A DNA stretch of 64,000 nucleotides from Maribacter algicola (GCF_003933245.1 NZ_QUSX01000002.1:806001-870000), one strand, 5' to 3'; numbered from the stretch's first letter, positions 37,301 to 47,600 are shown. Notes: a model not told the origin generated them from the sequence alone. A program made the numbers and translations.

Positions 37301-38578
37301 TTGAATAGCCTTTTCAGTGCGGGCCCATTCATTGTTAAGATAGTAGTGTCTAAAGCTTGGCTCTTCAAAATTCCCACTGGTGAAATCAATATGATTGAGG
37401 CCATTTTCCGAGCCTACCCAAATCGAATTCTGCCCGCCCTGAATAATTGCATTGACCGACGGGTTACTCAGGGAATTTTTCGATAAGACATTCTTCCTTA
37501 AAAAGGCTATATCTTTTTTTTCCAGATCACATTTGTTCAATCCACCTTCTTCGGTACCGACCCATAGTACATTAAAACGATCTACCAATACAGTTTCTAC
37601 TTTCGTACTGCTTAAGCTTTGGGTATCCAACACATCGGGCGCATAAAGTTTATACACGCCGTTTTGAGAATTGAACCAATAGAGGCCCACACCATGTATT
37701 CCCAACCATAGATTGTCTCCTGAGGCCTGATTGATGGCTATCAAACCTCCGTATTCCGCCTTATCAGTAAGTTCAAGGTCGAAATCAAATTTTTTGAAGT
37801 TGGTTTGTTCAGGGGAATCGAAATTTTCAGGATGTTCTATACAGAAGAGCAAAAGCCCTTCCAAACCAATCCATAATCTGCTTTTCCTGTCCAAAAACAG
37901 TGATTTTACACTTTCATTCAGTACATCAAACTGGATAAACCCATTTTCGGAATCCTTTTTCATCTTGTTCACACCATTGACCGTACCCACCCATAAATTT
38001 CCTTCACCATCTTTGGTAATGGAATGAATTTGATTGCTATTGATACTTGAAGCGATATTGGGTTGATGTAGGTAACGCTCCGGTTTCTCTCCAGTTATGT
38101 CAGAGCCTTTGAAGTGATAAAGCCCGGAATGTAAAGTGCCAACCCAGAGCGACCCATCTTCTTCAGGGTAAATGGCACTGATTCGCTTGTCTCTTAATAC
38201 AGTCGGGAAAGTTGTAAACGTCTCGGTAATCTGATTGAACTTGCTAAGGCCACTTCCAGTTCCTATAAGAATATTGCCCGATGAATCCAATTCTAACTCA
38301 TAAACGGAGTTATTAATAAGACTATTGGGATTATTGGCCTCGTGTCTATATATCGTGAAAGTCTTACCATCATATTTATAAAGACCGTTCGGCGTGGCCA
38401 TCCACAAATATCCCTCCCTGTCTTGAAGCACCTTCATCACAGAACTTTGTGAAAGGCCCTTATCATCGATGAAGTGTTCAAATTTTAAATCGGGAGGTTG
38501 GCCGAAAATCGGTATAATAAGTAGCAGTGTGCTAATGAAGCAAAAGTTTCTAAGACAAAAATTAATTGCTTTTTTCAT
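34346..38578 (-). CDS. Hybrid two-component system regulator (HTCS)
   Basis: 1410 residues. Order: signal peptide; periplasmic two-bladed propeller sensor of many Reg_prop repeats (about 30-740, for example GYLWMATPNGLYKYDG); Y_Y_Y domain (about 760-825, NLSPGEYAFKVKAANNDG); membrane helix (about 832-855); histidine kinase with phospho-acceptor His889 in NISHDFKTP; ATPase with NAVKFTDEGG and GSGIGLAI; receiver with Asp1209 in IISDVLMPEMDG; AraC output (about 1315-1408). HTCS proteins sense oligosaccharide in the periplasm and activate the adjacent SusCD genes by direct DNA binding. A 10-bp inverted repeat lies just upstream of its start. Confidence 0.95.
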   Translation of the reverse strand: MKKAINFCLRNFCFISTLLLIIPIFGQPPDLKFEHFIDDKGLSQSSVMKVLQDREGYLWMATPNGLYKYDGKTFTIYRHEANNPNSLINNSVYELELDSSGNILIGTGSGLSKFNQITETFTTFPTVLRDKRISAIYPEEDGSLWVGTLHSGLYHFKGSDITGEKPERYLHQPNIASSINSNQIHSITKDGEGNLWVGTVNGVNKMKKDSENGFIQFDVLNESVKSLFLDRKSRLWIGLEGLLLFCIEHPENFDSPEQTNFKKFDFDLELTDKAEYGGLIAINQASGDNLWLGIHGVGLYWFNSQNGVYKLYAPDVLDTQSLSSTKVETVLVDRFNVLWVGTEEGGLNKCDLEKKDIAFLRKNVLSKNSLSNPSVNAIIQGGQNSIWVGSENGLNHIDFTSGNFEEPSFRHYYLNNEWARTEKAIQQPIWSILNDQDDDYWVSGADGITHMTVDPKTKKAVFHQNGFNEMIEVFSSLEDSEGNLWFGSFVEGLVKWKKRKLPNSKLFDFSEAEYYLANQDKEGSISGSEISCLYEDSKGNIWVGTLQGGLNLVVPGKNGQRDTFISYQHDPENSNSLSHNSVFSIHEDKNGNYWIGTFGGGLNKMQLSETADGQPKFKNYTEDDGLANDAIYGILEDEDGKLWISTDNGVSSFDPKTEVFKNINKEDGLQGNNFRKNAYFKNEDGYLFFGGFKGLNIFHPNNLKDNTIPAIPKITTFKIKNETVNVGQKINGRVLLNRSLSTLNGEEIVLYHDESALTFEFAALHFAAPEKNRFSYKLEGFDDDWHNSKETSFAHYTNLSPGEYAFKVKAANNDGIWNETPASLKFSISPPFWMTGWAFLLYALALTLIFLGIRSYFHLKAKERTAIKVQHEIEKANKLKLQFFTNISHDFKTPITLIMNPLEEILEELDISNSLRKKLGVMQRNADYLLRLVNQLMEFRKIEVGETKLVATKSNIVHFVREITFSFKALASKKNIDLVFESQLYAFDIWFDWDKLEKVLNNLISNAVKFTDEGGNIIVRLFSPKDNSTIYIKGGEIKSEYVCIEIEDNGPGIPHDQQPHIFERFYQVNKTAETASKSGSGIGLAITKDLMDLHYGSVEVDSKMGEGSRFILKLPTGREHLLPEEIAAFSEPEKQTVSLVSKVTLNESEKAKKKVHLKKKSVLVVDDNEDIRSLVKNGLHKKYHVLEADTGKIGLKIVLQELPDLIISDVLMPEMDGIEFCDRLKSNIRTKHIPIILLTALNSVEHRIEGIESGADAYIPKPFKMKLLSITVDKLIESWESIRLRFMTKEQLTPKEVVLDSEDKKFLDRIMELMEEQMSNENYQIEQLVDDMHTSRSTFFRRLKKLTGQPPNDFIRMIRLQRAAQLLEQGELSIAEVSYKVGFNDPNYFGKCFRKQFGEAPSRYLSKSEV

Positions 38579-38611
38579 TTAATGTTGAATTTCTCCTACC
38601 TCACTTAAATA

Positions 38612-38651
38612 TACCAATCTATTTCAAATAGTATGTTCATTTAGATTGGTA
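38612..38651 (-). promoter_or_regulatory. Inverted repeat upstream of the HTCS gene
   Basis: TACCAATCTA (38612-38621) and its complement (38642-38651) with a 20-base spacer, 33-73 bp before the HTCS start. The spacer contains ACTATTT on the minus strand, also present between the arms at 22756-22801. It may be an autoregulatory operator. Confidence 0.45.
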
Positions 38652-38725
38652 AATTCCGTTCATATTTGTGGAGATATCAGTCTTGCCATTATTGAACTTC
38701 AGAATTAAATTTTCACATAAATTAT

Positions 38726-38754
38726 AAAAAAAAGCGGCCCAACTAAGGGCCGCT
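38726..38754 (-). terminator. Rho-independent terminator of the susCD operon
   Basis: AGCGGCCC (38733-38740) pairs perfectly with GGGCCGCT (38747-38754); on the minus strand a run of eight T follows. It lies 52 bp after the SusD stop. Confidence 0.85.
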
Positions 38755-38805
38755 CTCAAACTAACTCAACAAAAACTTAATAGAGATTACTCTATTATGT
38801 TATTA

Positions 38806-40563
38806 TCAATACGATGGATCTTGGGTCAATATTCCCGGTTGTAAATCGATTTGTGTCTGAGGAACTGGAAAGTGATCGTCTTGGCCTGGTGTATATGCCG
38901 CCCCTTGCAACCAAGGTAACTTGCCATTAGAGAGTTCGGATTGTAGGTATTGCGGAATAACCTCATCATCGATACCCCAACGCACGAGGTCTTGAAAACG
39001 CATTCCTTCAAGGGCGAACTCCAGTCGCATTTCATGATATATTGCCTTTCGTGCATAATCTTGATTAGGAAATGAAGCATACAATCCAAGATTATAGTTC
39101 GCTGCAGGTTGATTTTCATCGATGTCCAATACAAAACCGCTTTCAAAGGTGGTGTTGTTGACTTTGCCCATTACAAGATCATCTTGTGCTCTCTCCCGTA
39201 TCATATTGACCATGTTCTTGGCGGTCTCCAAATCATTTTCCTCAGCTGCGACTTCGGCTCTCCATAAAATAACATGGCTCAATCTAAACAAGCGCCAGTT
39301 GTTGCCATTTAAACCTGCAGACCAAGTGGGGCTCGAAATGGAAATGGTTTTGAAATTTCTTTTGTAGAACATGATTTTCTTGTTCAAGAAAGGTCCCATG
39401 CCCGCCTGATCTAACATCCAATCGCTACCTGACATTGGCCCCCAGTCTAAAAATGGAATACCTCTACGCCCAATGGTCCAATCAACCCTAGGGTCCAAGG
39501 CGACATCGGTAGGAGTAAAGGGTTCTGTGTCCAGTAGACCATAGTCTTCCAAGAGCAGATCATCTTGAAAAGTGTCCAATAGCGGCAAACCATCAGCATC
39601 AACTTTAAAAGCATTGAAAAGGTCAAAAGAAGGCGCGCTGTAAGCACAACACAGACCTACATCCGCTCCTCTTGGAAACAATGTTCTATGATCAATTCCG
39701 GAATTTGCATCCCCTGCACCGTCATTTACGGTATATTGAACCTCAAAAATGCTCTCGGCGTTATTCTGTTTTTCTTCGTCAAAGTTGTCGTAAAAATGGT
39801 CCATAAGTGTAAATGGTCCATTGTTGATGATATCATCCAAAAGGGGCTTAGCTTCTGCGAACTCTTGCTGAAATAAATGAACTCGTGCCTTTAAGGCTTT
39901 CGCTGCCCAACGTGAAGCGCGGCCTATTTCCGGATCTTCGTCCATATTATTATCTATGCCCCATTGCAAGTCCGCTTCAATATCGTCCCAAATCTCACGA
40001 TCATTGGCGACTTCCCTTGCTACCATATCTTCTGTGATATAGGGAACTTTTTCAATTTTTGAACGCAATTGAAAATAGTACCATGCCCTTAGCCACCTTG
40101 CTTCAGCCTCTAACTGAGTTGCTCTGGCAGCATCGATATTTTCACTTGCTTGGCGTAATATTTTCAGAGCATCGTTAGCTCTGGCAACTCCATCAAAATT
40201 GGCGATCCAAAGTTCATCTACCCAAGGATTGGCGGCATCCACCTCATACCTTTCAATCAGGTTGATTGGCGACCATCCACCGGTTTGATCCCCACGGTGC
40301 ATATCATCAGATGTTACATCGCCCCAAACCCAGTTTGTGGCCGAAGCGCCTCCCGTACCACCGACTTCTCCTGCGGCATAACCATCAATTCTCGAGTACG
40401 CCCCAATAAGCAATAGATCCACCCCATTTTCATTAGCTAAAGTGGCCTCACTAACTGCCCCTTTTGGTTTTTCCTCCAAAAATTCCTTGCTACATGCACC
40501 TAGAAGCAGCATTATGGCACTTAGAATTCCGATTGTAAAATGTGTTTTTTTCATCTTTCTCAA
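38806..40563 (-). CDS. SusD/RagB-like outer-membrane glycan-binding lipoprotein
   Basis: 585 residues. The signal peptide has the lipobox LLGAC (Cys about 24), followed by SKEFLEEKPKG, the standard SusD opening. TPR-like helices follow (ARATQLEAEARWLRAWYYFQL), and the C-terminal FALEGMRFQDLVRWG with FPVPQTQIDLQPG motif is family-typical. It binds oligosaccharide at the cell surface and forms the lid on the SusC transporter encoded 18 bp upstream. The ligand is not readable from sequence; a red-algal galactan fragment is inferred from context. Confidence 0.93.
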   Translation of the reverse strand: MRKMKKTHFTIGILSAIMLLLGACSKEFLEEKPKGAVSEATLANENGVDLLLIGAYSRIDGYAAGEVGGTGGASATNWVWGDVTSDDMHRGDQTGGWSPINLIERYEVDAANPWVDELWIANFDGVARANDALKILRQASENIDAARATQLEAEARWLRAWYYFQLRSKIEKVPYITEDMVAREVANDREIWDDIEADLQWGIDNNMDEDPEIGRASRWAAKALKARVHLFQQEFAEAKPLLDDIINNGPFTLMDHFYDNFDEEKQNNAESIFEVQYTVNDGAGDANSGIDHRTLFPRGADVGLCCAYSAPSFDLFNAFKVDADGLPLLDTFQDDLLLEDYGLLDTEPFTPTDVALDPRVDWTIGRRGIPFLDWGPMSGSDWMLDQAGMGPFLNKKIMFYKRNFKTISISSPTWSAGLNGNNWRLFRLSHVILWRAEVAAEENDLETAKNMVNMIRERAQDDLVMGKVNNTTFESGFVLDIDENQPAANYNLGLYASFPNQDYARKAIYHEMRLEFALEGMRFQDLVRWGIDDEVIPQYLQSELSNGKLPWLQGAAYTPGQDDHFPVPQTQIDLQPGILTQDPSY

Positions 40564-40581
40564 TTTTATTTTTCAAACAAT

Positions 40582-43500
40582 TTATAATTTAATATCTAGA
40601 CCCAATATGATTTGCCTCGGGGCTGGCCAATTGCCTCTGTCGAGGCCTCGGTCAATTTCATTGTCAACAAAAATCTCCGCATCTAAACCAGAATAATCAC
40701 TAATAGTAAATAAATTGGTTCCCATGACATAAACGCGCATCGATGAAATGTCTAAATCATTCAATATTTTATCAGGTAAGTTAAAGCCAATTTGAGCATT
40801 TTGCAATCGGATGAAGGATGCATCTTCCACCAAATCTGAATGCGTATTTTGTTCAAAACTTGTTTGGGATGAAGCTTTTGGCAGTACGGCATCTGCATTG
40901 TTGGCCAAGAAAGGGCTTCCCCATGATCGAAATAGCCTATCGGCACTTTTTGGACCCTGAAATAAACCGTACCTGGTGAAACGATTATAGTAGTTGATCG
41001 CATCGTTGCCCTGACTGGTATACAGACTTGCTGTGAAATCAAAGTTCTTGTATTCCAACCTTAGGTTCAATCCAGCTGTAAAATCCGGATTTGGATTACC
41101 GATATAGGTTCTGTCATCGGGCGTGATTTCTCCATCACCATCAACGTCACGAATGATAAGATTTCCAGGTTGGTTATAATCCCCATTCGGTGCGTGACCG
41201 TCAGCTTCCGCCTGTGATTGGAAAATGCCATCGACAATGTAGCCGAAGAATTCAGGAAACGCTGTACCCGTCTCTGCCCTCGTATAACGTTGTGCACGTT
41301 GTTCGCTTCCAACAATGAACTCATCTTCATTGTCGGATAACCGAGTAATTTGATTTCTATACTGGGAAAAGATAAGGCCAACCGTATATTTGAAATCGCC
41401 ATCATCTGAGCCTCCGCCTCTGTAACTTAGCTCGAGATCAATACCCTTGTTTTCCATATCCCCTATATTTACAGATGGCGCGTTAGCAATACCTTCCACT
41501 GCGGGTATGGCAACGGGAAATAGCATATCAGAGGTATCCTTGCTCCAAACATCCAGAGTCATATTAACTCGATTGAACAAGGTAGCGTCTACTGCAAAGT
41601 TGGTCGATGTGGTGGTCTCCCATTTCGCATCGGGATTACCGATAGCGGTTGTTTGGACTCCTTGGATTATGGTGCCATCCGCACCCCCAATACCATAGAA
41701 CGACGCTCCTAAATCGGAACCAAACGTAGAAAAGCCATTGTAGTTACCGATTTGGTCGTTCCCAGATTGTCCCCAACCAGCTCTTAATTTTAAGTAGCTT
41801 AACCAACTGCTATCGGCCAAGAAATTTTCCCGAGAGACAACCCATCCACCTGATACGGCCGGAAAATTACCCCATCTATTGTTCGATCCGAATCTTGATG
41901 ATCCATCACGCCGAATAGTAGCCTCCAACATGTATTTATCATCGTATGAATAATACGCCCGACCAAAATAGGAGTTGAGCGCCCATGCTGCTGCGGCCGA
42001 ACCATTCGTTTGATTGTCGGAACCTGAACTCAATTGAAAAAAATCGTCGTCCGTTGAAATAAAACCTTCTCTCCCCGCATTTATTTGATCAAATTCAAAG
42101 CGTGTAGCCTCCGTTCCCAATAACAGCTCAAAATTATGGAGCTCATTGAATGTTTTGCTATAGTTTATGGTATTCGTCCAGTTCCAAGTCAGGTTTTTAC
42201 CTCTGGTCTCATTCAAGGTACTGCCCGTTGTACCATTGGTATTTTCCGGGTCGGCAAATCTTGGATCGAAATTGGAATACCAGCTGGTATTGTAGCCAAA
42301 GAGGGTTTTAACTGCAATATTTTTTATTGGTTTTACCTCAACATAAAAATTACCAGTAGCATTTATCGTGGTTCTCTTATCTTTTCGTTCCCGAAAATTG
42401 TTTCCCAAGGGGTTTGGCCCATCATTCAAGCCGCCTCCGACTATACCTCCGGCAAAGTTGCCTGCAATATCACGTACAGGAATTAATGGGCTTGTTTCTA
42501 CAATAGTATTAAAATCTGCCGTATTACCTTTTGATTCAGTTAAAGTAACTCCCAAGCGTTGTCCAATTTTCAACCAGTCTTTAACTTGAGAATCGGCATT
42601 TGCTCGAAAGGCATATCTGTCGAATGAATTGTATCGCAAGACGCCCTCTTCCTTAAAGTAGTTACCACTTAAGGCGTAGGTCGTTTTTTCAGATCCTCCG
42701 GTTACGGAAAGAGTGACATCGGTTATAGGCGCTGGCTGATAAAGCTCTTTAAGCCAATCGGTACCTTCTTGATTAGTCAACGTTATTGGATAATCACGTT
42801 CAACATATAAAGAAGGATCAGTAGAAGGATCTCCTATAGACGCACCATTTGGAAACAAATAGTCATTGACCGTAGTGCCCTGAATATTATTCGGGTCAAA
42901 ATTGAAATGTGCACTGTTCGGAGCAATACCATCATTTGTTTGTTCTAACCAAATCTGCTGGCCAATCAGTACAGGATCCGTGACCAAGTCATATCTTGAG
43001 TTTGCCGTACCAATTCCTGTTCTTACGTTGAGCTCTACTTTGGCTTTCTGTCCTGTTCTACCCGTTTTCGTGGTAATCAGAACGACACCGTTGGCTCCTC
43101 TAGCTCCATATATGGCAGTTGATGAGGCATCTTTAAGTACTTGCATGGATTCTATTTGGTTGGTAGGGGGTAGTTGCGCCCCGAAAACACCATCGACCAC
43201 ATATAAAGGCCCGTTACCATTGATAGTACCCAAACCTCGAATTCTAACCTGAGCCTGAACACCAGGCCTCGCAGAAGAAACTACGGTAACTCCAGATGCA
43301 CTACCTTGTAAAGCCCTCGTCGCATCGCCTGCAGACTGTTGCTCAATATACTGAGTATTTACCGAACTAACAGCTCCGGTTACATCACTTCGTTTTCGCG
43401 AACCATACCCAATTATGACCACCTCGTCCAAGGCGGCTGCATCTGGAAATAATTGCACCGCTATTGTCGTTTGACCATCTACGGGTATTTCTTTCGAAGC

Positions 43501-43764
43501 AAAGCCTGTGTACGAGACCACCAATATGGCATCACTCGCAGTTTCGATGGAAAAATTTCCATCAAAATCGGCGACTACGCCTTTGGTTGTCCCTTTAATC
43601 AAAATATTGGCCCCAATAAGTGGCGCGTTTAAATCGTCTGTTACAGTACCACTTACAGTGACTGTCTGTGCGTAAGACAATGAAGTAAAACAGATAAAAG
43701 TAAATAAGGACATAATGCCCCTTTTACTTTTATGAATTTTTTTTCGAAAATGGTTTTTAAACAT
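40582..43764 (-). CDS. SusC/RagA-like TonB-dependent transporter
   Basis: 1060 residues. Signal peptide, carboxypeptidase-regulatory-like domain (about 35-110, VSGTVTDDLNAPLIGANILI), TonB box region ALDEVVIIGYGSRKRSDVTGAVS, plug (about 120-240, GLGTINGNGPLYVVDG, STAIYGARGANGVVLITTK), then a 22-strand barrel ending LFTISDYSGLD ... IILGLDIKL. Length and plug signatures are standard for SusC. It imports oligosaccharides through the outer membrane with TonB energy, in a complex with SusD. First gene of its minus-strand operon and divergent from the VCBS/ASPIC gene. Confidence 0.95.
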   Translation of the reverse strand: MFKNHFRKKIHKSKRGIMSLFTFICFTSLSYAQTVTVSGTVTDDLNAPLIGANILIKGTTKGVVADFDGNFSIETASDAILVVSYTGFASKEIPVDGQTTIAVQLFPDAAALDEVVIIGYGSRKRSDVTGAVSSVNTQYIEQQSAGDATRALQGSASGVTVVSSARPGVQAQVRIRGLGTINGNGPLYVVDGVFGAQLPPTNQIESMQVLKDASSTAIYGARGANGVVLITTKTGRTGQKAKVELNVRTGIGTANSRYDLVTDPVLIGQQIWLEQTNDGIAPNSAHFNFDPNNIQGTTVNDYLFPNGASIGDPSTDPSLYVERDYPITLTNQEGTDWLKELYQPAPITDVTLSVTGGSEKTTYALSGNYFKEEGVLRYNSFDRYAFRANADSQVKDWLKIGQRLGVTLTESKGNTADFNTIVETSPLIPVRDIAGNFAGGIVGGGLNDGPNPLGNNFRERKDKRTTINATGNFYVEVKPIKNIAVKTLFGYNTSWYSNFDPRFADPENTNGTTGSTLNETRGKNLTWNWTNTINYSKTFNELHNFELLLGTEATRFEFDQINAGREGFISTDDDFFQLSSGSDNQTNGSAAAAWALNSYFGRAYYSYDDKYMLEATIRRDGSSRFGSNNRWGNFPAVSGGWVVSRENFLADSSWLSYLKLRAGWGQSGNDQIGNYNGFSTFGSDLGASFYGIGGADGTIIQGVQTTAIGNPDAKWETTTSTNFAVDATLFNRVNMTLDVWSKDTSDMLFPVAIPAVEGIANAPSVNIGDMENKGIDLELSYRGGGSDDGDFKYTVGLIFSQYRNQITRLSDNEDEFIVGSEQRAQRYTRAETGTAFPEFFGYIVDGIFQSQAEADGHAPNGDYNQPGNLIIRDVDGDGEITPDDRTYIGNPNPDFTAGLNLRLEYKNFDFTASLYTSQGNDAINYYNRFTRYGLFQGPKSADRLFRSWGSPFLANNADAVLPKASSQTSFEQNTHSDLVEDASFIRLQNAQIGFNLPDKILNDLDISSMRVYVMGTNLFTISDYSGLDAEIFVDNEIDRGLDRGNWPAPRQIILGLDIKL

Positions 43765-44143
43765 AATAGGATGAGTTTTTAGTTTGTTAGTAATTCAAGT
43801 TCAAATGTTTTTTAAAATTTTAGATGAAAATCATGTAAAGCAAGATTCTATTAAAAGCGGCAAAAACAGCAACAATCCAAAAAAAGAACAATAATTATAA
43901 GGTCAATGGTAAATGATGAGCATTATTAAGGAATATCTAATCAACAGTAATTTATTTTGTCTTTTTCACAATAGTAAGTATTTCAGTTGGCTTATATTGT
44001 CATTGTAAAGGATGCTCAGATTATTTACGAAGGCAGTGCAAACAGGACATTAGCCTTGTTCATCTACTTTACCTTAAACGTTTAGAATAACTTAGATGTT
44101 GAGTTATTTTTGAGTTAATTTTATGAAATAGAACCTTATATCA
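43765..44143. other. Divergent control region between susC and VCBS/ASPIC gene
   Basis: 379 bp of AT-rich DNA serving two divergent units. A TAAACGTTTA palindrome at 44075-44084 shares its AAACGTTT core with the 28-bp palindrome at 3803. TATTTTTG at 44105-44112 could be a -7 box for the plus strand, without a clear -33 partner. No gene seen. Confidence 0.45.
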
Positions 44144-47100
44144 ATGAACAAAAATCACTTAATCTTTAAATATTTTCTTTTTTTTGTAATGCTGACGAGT
44201 TCATGTTCCAATGAAAAAACAATTCCATTAAAAAGTAGTGATAAGCATTTTACATTGGTCGATTACAAGCACTCGGGACTGAATTTTCAGAATACCTTAA
44301 TTGAGACCGATAAGGACAATCATTTATTGAATGAGAAATTTGTTAATGGTGCGGGTGTGGCCATAGGCGATATCAATAATGATGGATTACCTGATATTTT
44401 TTTCACGGGTAACCAAGTTCATGACAGATTATATCTAAACCTGGGGAATTTACAATTTCAAGATATCACTGAGAAAAGTGGTATCATGAAAACGGACACT
44501 TGGTCAACTGGCGTGACTTTCGCTGATATTAATAATGATGGACATCAGGATATTTATATCTGTAAAAGCGCAAGGAACAAATTAGAAAATAGTCCGAATT
44601 TACTTTACCTGAATAATGGTGACTTGACCTTTTCGGAAGCAGGAAAATCGAACAACATCGCAGATTCCGGTTTTTCAGTTCAAGCCAATTTCTTTGATTT
44701 TGATAAAGATGGTGCCTTGGATATGTATTTGGTCAATCAACCCCCAAGTTACGGCAACCGTAAAGGCGGTAAAACCCCACTTAAAAATGCAGACCCAAGA
44801 TATAGTGATAAACTATTCAAGAATTTAGGCGGGTCGAAGGGTTTTGTCGAAATCTCGAATGCGGCGGGAACAAAGAATTTGGCTCATGGCCTTTCGGCGA
44901 CCATAGGGGATATCAATAATGATCTCTGGACGGATGTATATATAACCAACGACTACGACCGTCCTGATTTTATGTATTTAAACACCGCTGACGGCAAGTT
45001 CAAAGAAGTACTTAAAAAGACTTTTAAGCATACGTCCAATTTTAGCATGGGCAGTGATATTGCCGACTATGATAACGACGGCAACCTTGATATCATGGTC
45101 GTTGATATGGTGGCAGAAGATCATAAGCGAATCAAGACTAATATGGGGGGTATGAATCCCGAAGATTTCTGGGCAATCGTGAAAGAGGGTGGTCACTATC
45201 AATATATGTTCAACACTCTTCAGCGAAATAATGGTAATGGTACTTTTAGTGATTTAGCACAACTTGGAGGAGTTTCAAATACAGATTGGAGCTGGGGACC
45301 GTTGTTTGCTGACTTTGATAATGATGGTTTTAAGGATGTTTTCGTTACAAATGGGATCAAAAGAAATATGCGATATAGTGATGTAAATAATAAATATGAA
45401 ATTCTTTTGGACAGTCTTGAAATAGTTGCAAAGCAAAAAAATAGAAGATTCCAAGATATTGTGGATGTTTTGGCTTTGGCAAAAATGGCTCCAGAAGATA
45501 AGATCAATAATTATATGTTCAAAAACAACGGGGATCTAACGTTTACCAAAGTCATCAAAGATTGGGGTTTTGAACTCCCCTCGTTATCCAATGGAGCAGC
45601 GTATGCCGATTTAGATTCGGATGGGGATTTGGATCTCGTTGTAAACAATATAAATGAAAAGGCATTTCTGTACAGGAACAATACCCGCGAAAGAAATTTA
45701 GGCAACTATATACGGCTAGAACTTAGGCGCGAAAACAACAAACCAATTTACGGTACACGTATTTCTTTATTTAAAGACGAGACCTTTTGGCAGACCATAG
45801 AGCTTACGAATACAAGAGGGTATTTATCTAAAAGTGAGGATGTCGCCCACTTCGGACTTGGTAATATTGAAAAAATCGAAAAAATAGATATTCAATGGCC
45901 AGATGGAACATTTCAATCTTTAAATGATGTGAAAGCTAATCAACAACTCACTATTGATCAAGAAGTCTCAGGTAAAATTAATCCTGCATTGCTTACTAAA
46001 GAAAGTGATTATTTATTTGCTGATATTACTAAGAAAGCGGGTCTGCACCATAGACATAAGGAAAATGAATTTGATGACTATAGCAAAGAGGTTCTACTGC
46101 CACATAAAATGTCCACTTTCGGGCCTTCAATTGCAGTTGGTGATGTGAATGGTGATGGGTTAGACGACTTCTACACCGGTGGCTCAGCTGGCTTTTCAGG
46201 TACGTTGTTTCTTCAAAGTGATAGCGATGGATTCGAAGAAGTAAAAGAAGGTGCTTGGTCCGCTGATAAATCCTCTGAAGACATGGGAAGCACTTTTTTG
46301 GATATCGACCTCGATGGCGATTTGGATCTTTTGGTCGTAAGCGGTGGCAATGAGTTCTTGCCAAACGCTAAAGAACTTCAAGATCGAATCTATATAAATA
46401 ATGGCAACGGTGTTTTTAAGAAGGATGTACATCGAATTCCAAAAGATCGGATTAGTGGATCCATTGTAGAAAAGGCCGATTTTGATAATGACGGCGACCT
46501 GGACGTTTTTATTGGAGGAAGATTAGTACCGGGCAACTATCCAAAACCGGCAAATAGCAAATTGTTGGAAAATAGGAATGGATTTCTGGTAGATATAACT
46601 GAAACCACTGCCCCGGAATTAAGAGCCGTTGGCATGGTGACCTCCGCGACTTGGGTCGATATTAATCTTGATAAAAGATTAGACCTTGTCATGGTCGGTG
46701 AGTGGATGCCGGTTACTACCTTTATTCAGGACGAAAATGGTACTTTTTCAATACATAAATTAGAAGGTCTTCAAGATACAGAAGGCTGGTATTACAAGGT
46801 AATACACCAAGATATGGATGGCGACGGAGATCAAGACCTTATTGTTGGTAATTTGGGATTGAACTATAAATATAAAGCATCGAATGAAACTCCTTTCGAG
46901 GTATATAATTATGACTTTGATAATAACGGCACCAGTGATATCGTATTAAGTTATTATGAACACGGTACATTGTTCCCTATTCGCGGTCGGTCTTGCTCCA
47001 TACAGCAAATACCTTCCTTAAATAAAAAGTTCCCAACGTATGAGTCCTTTGGAGAGGCTGATTTACAGGATATTTATGGTGACGATTTAGACAAGGCCCT

Positions 47101-47488
47101 TCACTTAAAAGCAAAAACCTTTGCCTCTTACTATATTGAAAATGTAGATGGCAAGTCGTTTAGAAAGCATGAACTGCCTAAATTGGCCCAAGTATCGAGC
47201 ATCAATAATATTATCGCAAAAGACTTTGATAGAGATGGAGAACTGGATCTTTTGATATCAGGTAATCTTTACGCCTCTGAAATCGAAACTCCTAGAAATG
47301 ATGCTGGTATTGGTTTGTTTCTAAAGGGTGACGGGTTAGGAAATTTTGAAGTGATAACAGTAGCTGAGAGTGGTTTTTTTGCCCCTCATGATGCTAAGGA
47401 TATGAAACCAATTATTGTTAATGGCAAAGAAGCCATCCTAGTTGCTAATAATGATTACTTTATGCAATTGTTTTCCCTTTTACCCTAA
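44144..47488 (+). CDS. VCBS/FG-GAP repeat protein with ASPIC/UnbV domain (lipoprotein)
   Basis: 1114 residues. The lipoprotein signal ends FVMLTSSC (Cys21). At least ten FG-GAP/VCBS repeats carry calcium-type loops such as GDINNDGLPDIFFTGNQ, ADYDNDGNLDIMVVD and FDFDKDGALDMYLVN; the ASPIC/UnbV segment is around 535-600 (NYIRLELRRENNKPIYGTRI). This predicts a surface beta-propeller array. Such proteins occur beside SusCD pairs in Bacteroidota and are thought to help bind glycan or hold protein complexes; the exact role is unknown. A second such protein follows 112 bp downstream. Confidence 0.88.
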   Translation: MNKNHLIFKYFLFFVMLTSSCSNEKTIPLKSSDKHFTLVDYKHSGLNFQNTLIETDKDNHLLNEKFVNGAGVAIGDINNDGLPDIFFTGNQVHDRLYLNLGNLQFQDITEKSGIMKTDTWSTGVTFADINNDGHQDIYICKSARNKLENSPNLLYLNNGDLTFSEAGKSNNIADSGFSVQANFFDFDKDGALDMYLVNQPPSYGNRKGGKTPLKNADPRYSDKLFKNLGGSKGFVEISNAAGTKNLAHGLSATIGDINNDLWTDVYITNDYDRPDFMYLNTADGKFKEVLKKTFKHTSNFSMGSDIADYDNDGNLDIMVVDMVAEDHKRIKTNMGGMNPEDFWAIVKEGGHYQYMFNTLQRNNGNGTFSDLAQLGGVSNTDWSWGPLFADFDNDGFKDVFVTNGIKRNMRYSDVNNKYEILLDSLEIVAKQKNRRFQDIVDVLALAKMAPEDKINNYMFKNNGDLTFTKVIKDWGFELPSLSNGAAYADLDSDGDLDLVVNNINEKAFLYRNNTRERNLGNYIRLELRRENNKPIYGTRISLFKDETFWQTIELTNTRGYLSKSEDVAHFGLGNIEKIEKIDIQWPDGTFQSLNDVKANQQLTIDQEVSGKINPALLTKESDYLFADITKKAGLHHRHKENEFDDYSKEVLLPHKMSTFGPSIAVGDVNGDGLDDFYTGGSAGFSGTLFLQSDSDGFEEVKEGAWSADKSSEDMGSTFLDIDLDGDLDLLVVSGGNEFLPNAKELQDRIYINNGNGVFKKDVHRIPKDRISGSIVEKADFDNDGDLDVFIGGRLVPGNYPKPANSKLLENRNGFLVDITETTAPELRAVGMVTSATWVDINLDKRLDLVMVGEWMPVTTFIQDENGTFSIHKLEGLQDTEGWYYKVIHQDMDGDGDQDLIVGNLGLNYKYKASNETPFEVYNYDFDNNGTSDIVLSYYEHGTLFPIRGRSCSIQQIPSLNKKFPTYESFGEADLQDIYGDDLDKALHLKAKTFASYYIENVDGKSFRKHELPKLAQVSSINNIIAKDFDRDGELDLLISGNLYASEIETPRNDAGIGLFLKGDGLGNFEVITVAESGFFAPHDAKDMKPIIVNGKEAILVANNDYFMQLFSLLP

Positions 47489-47600
47489 TCGACTGTGAAC
47501 AATAAAAACGTACAAATGAACAAATTCTCTTTGTCCAAAAAATAGAATCCCGCTTTTTTTGGAATAAATTGAGCCATGTAATTCACTAGGCACGGGCCGA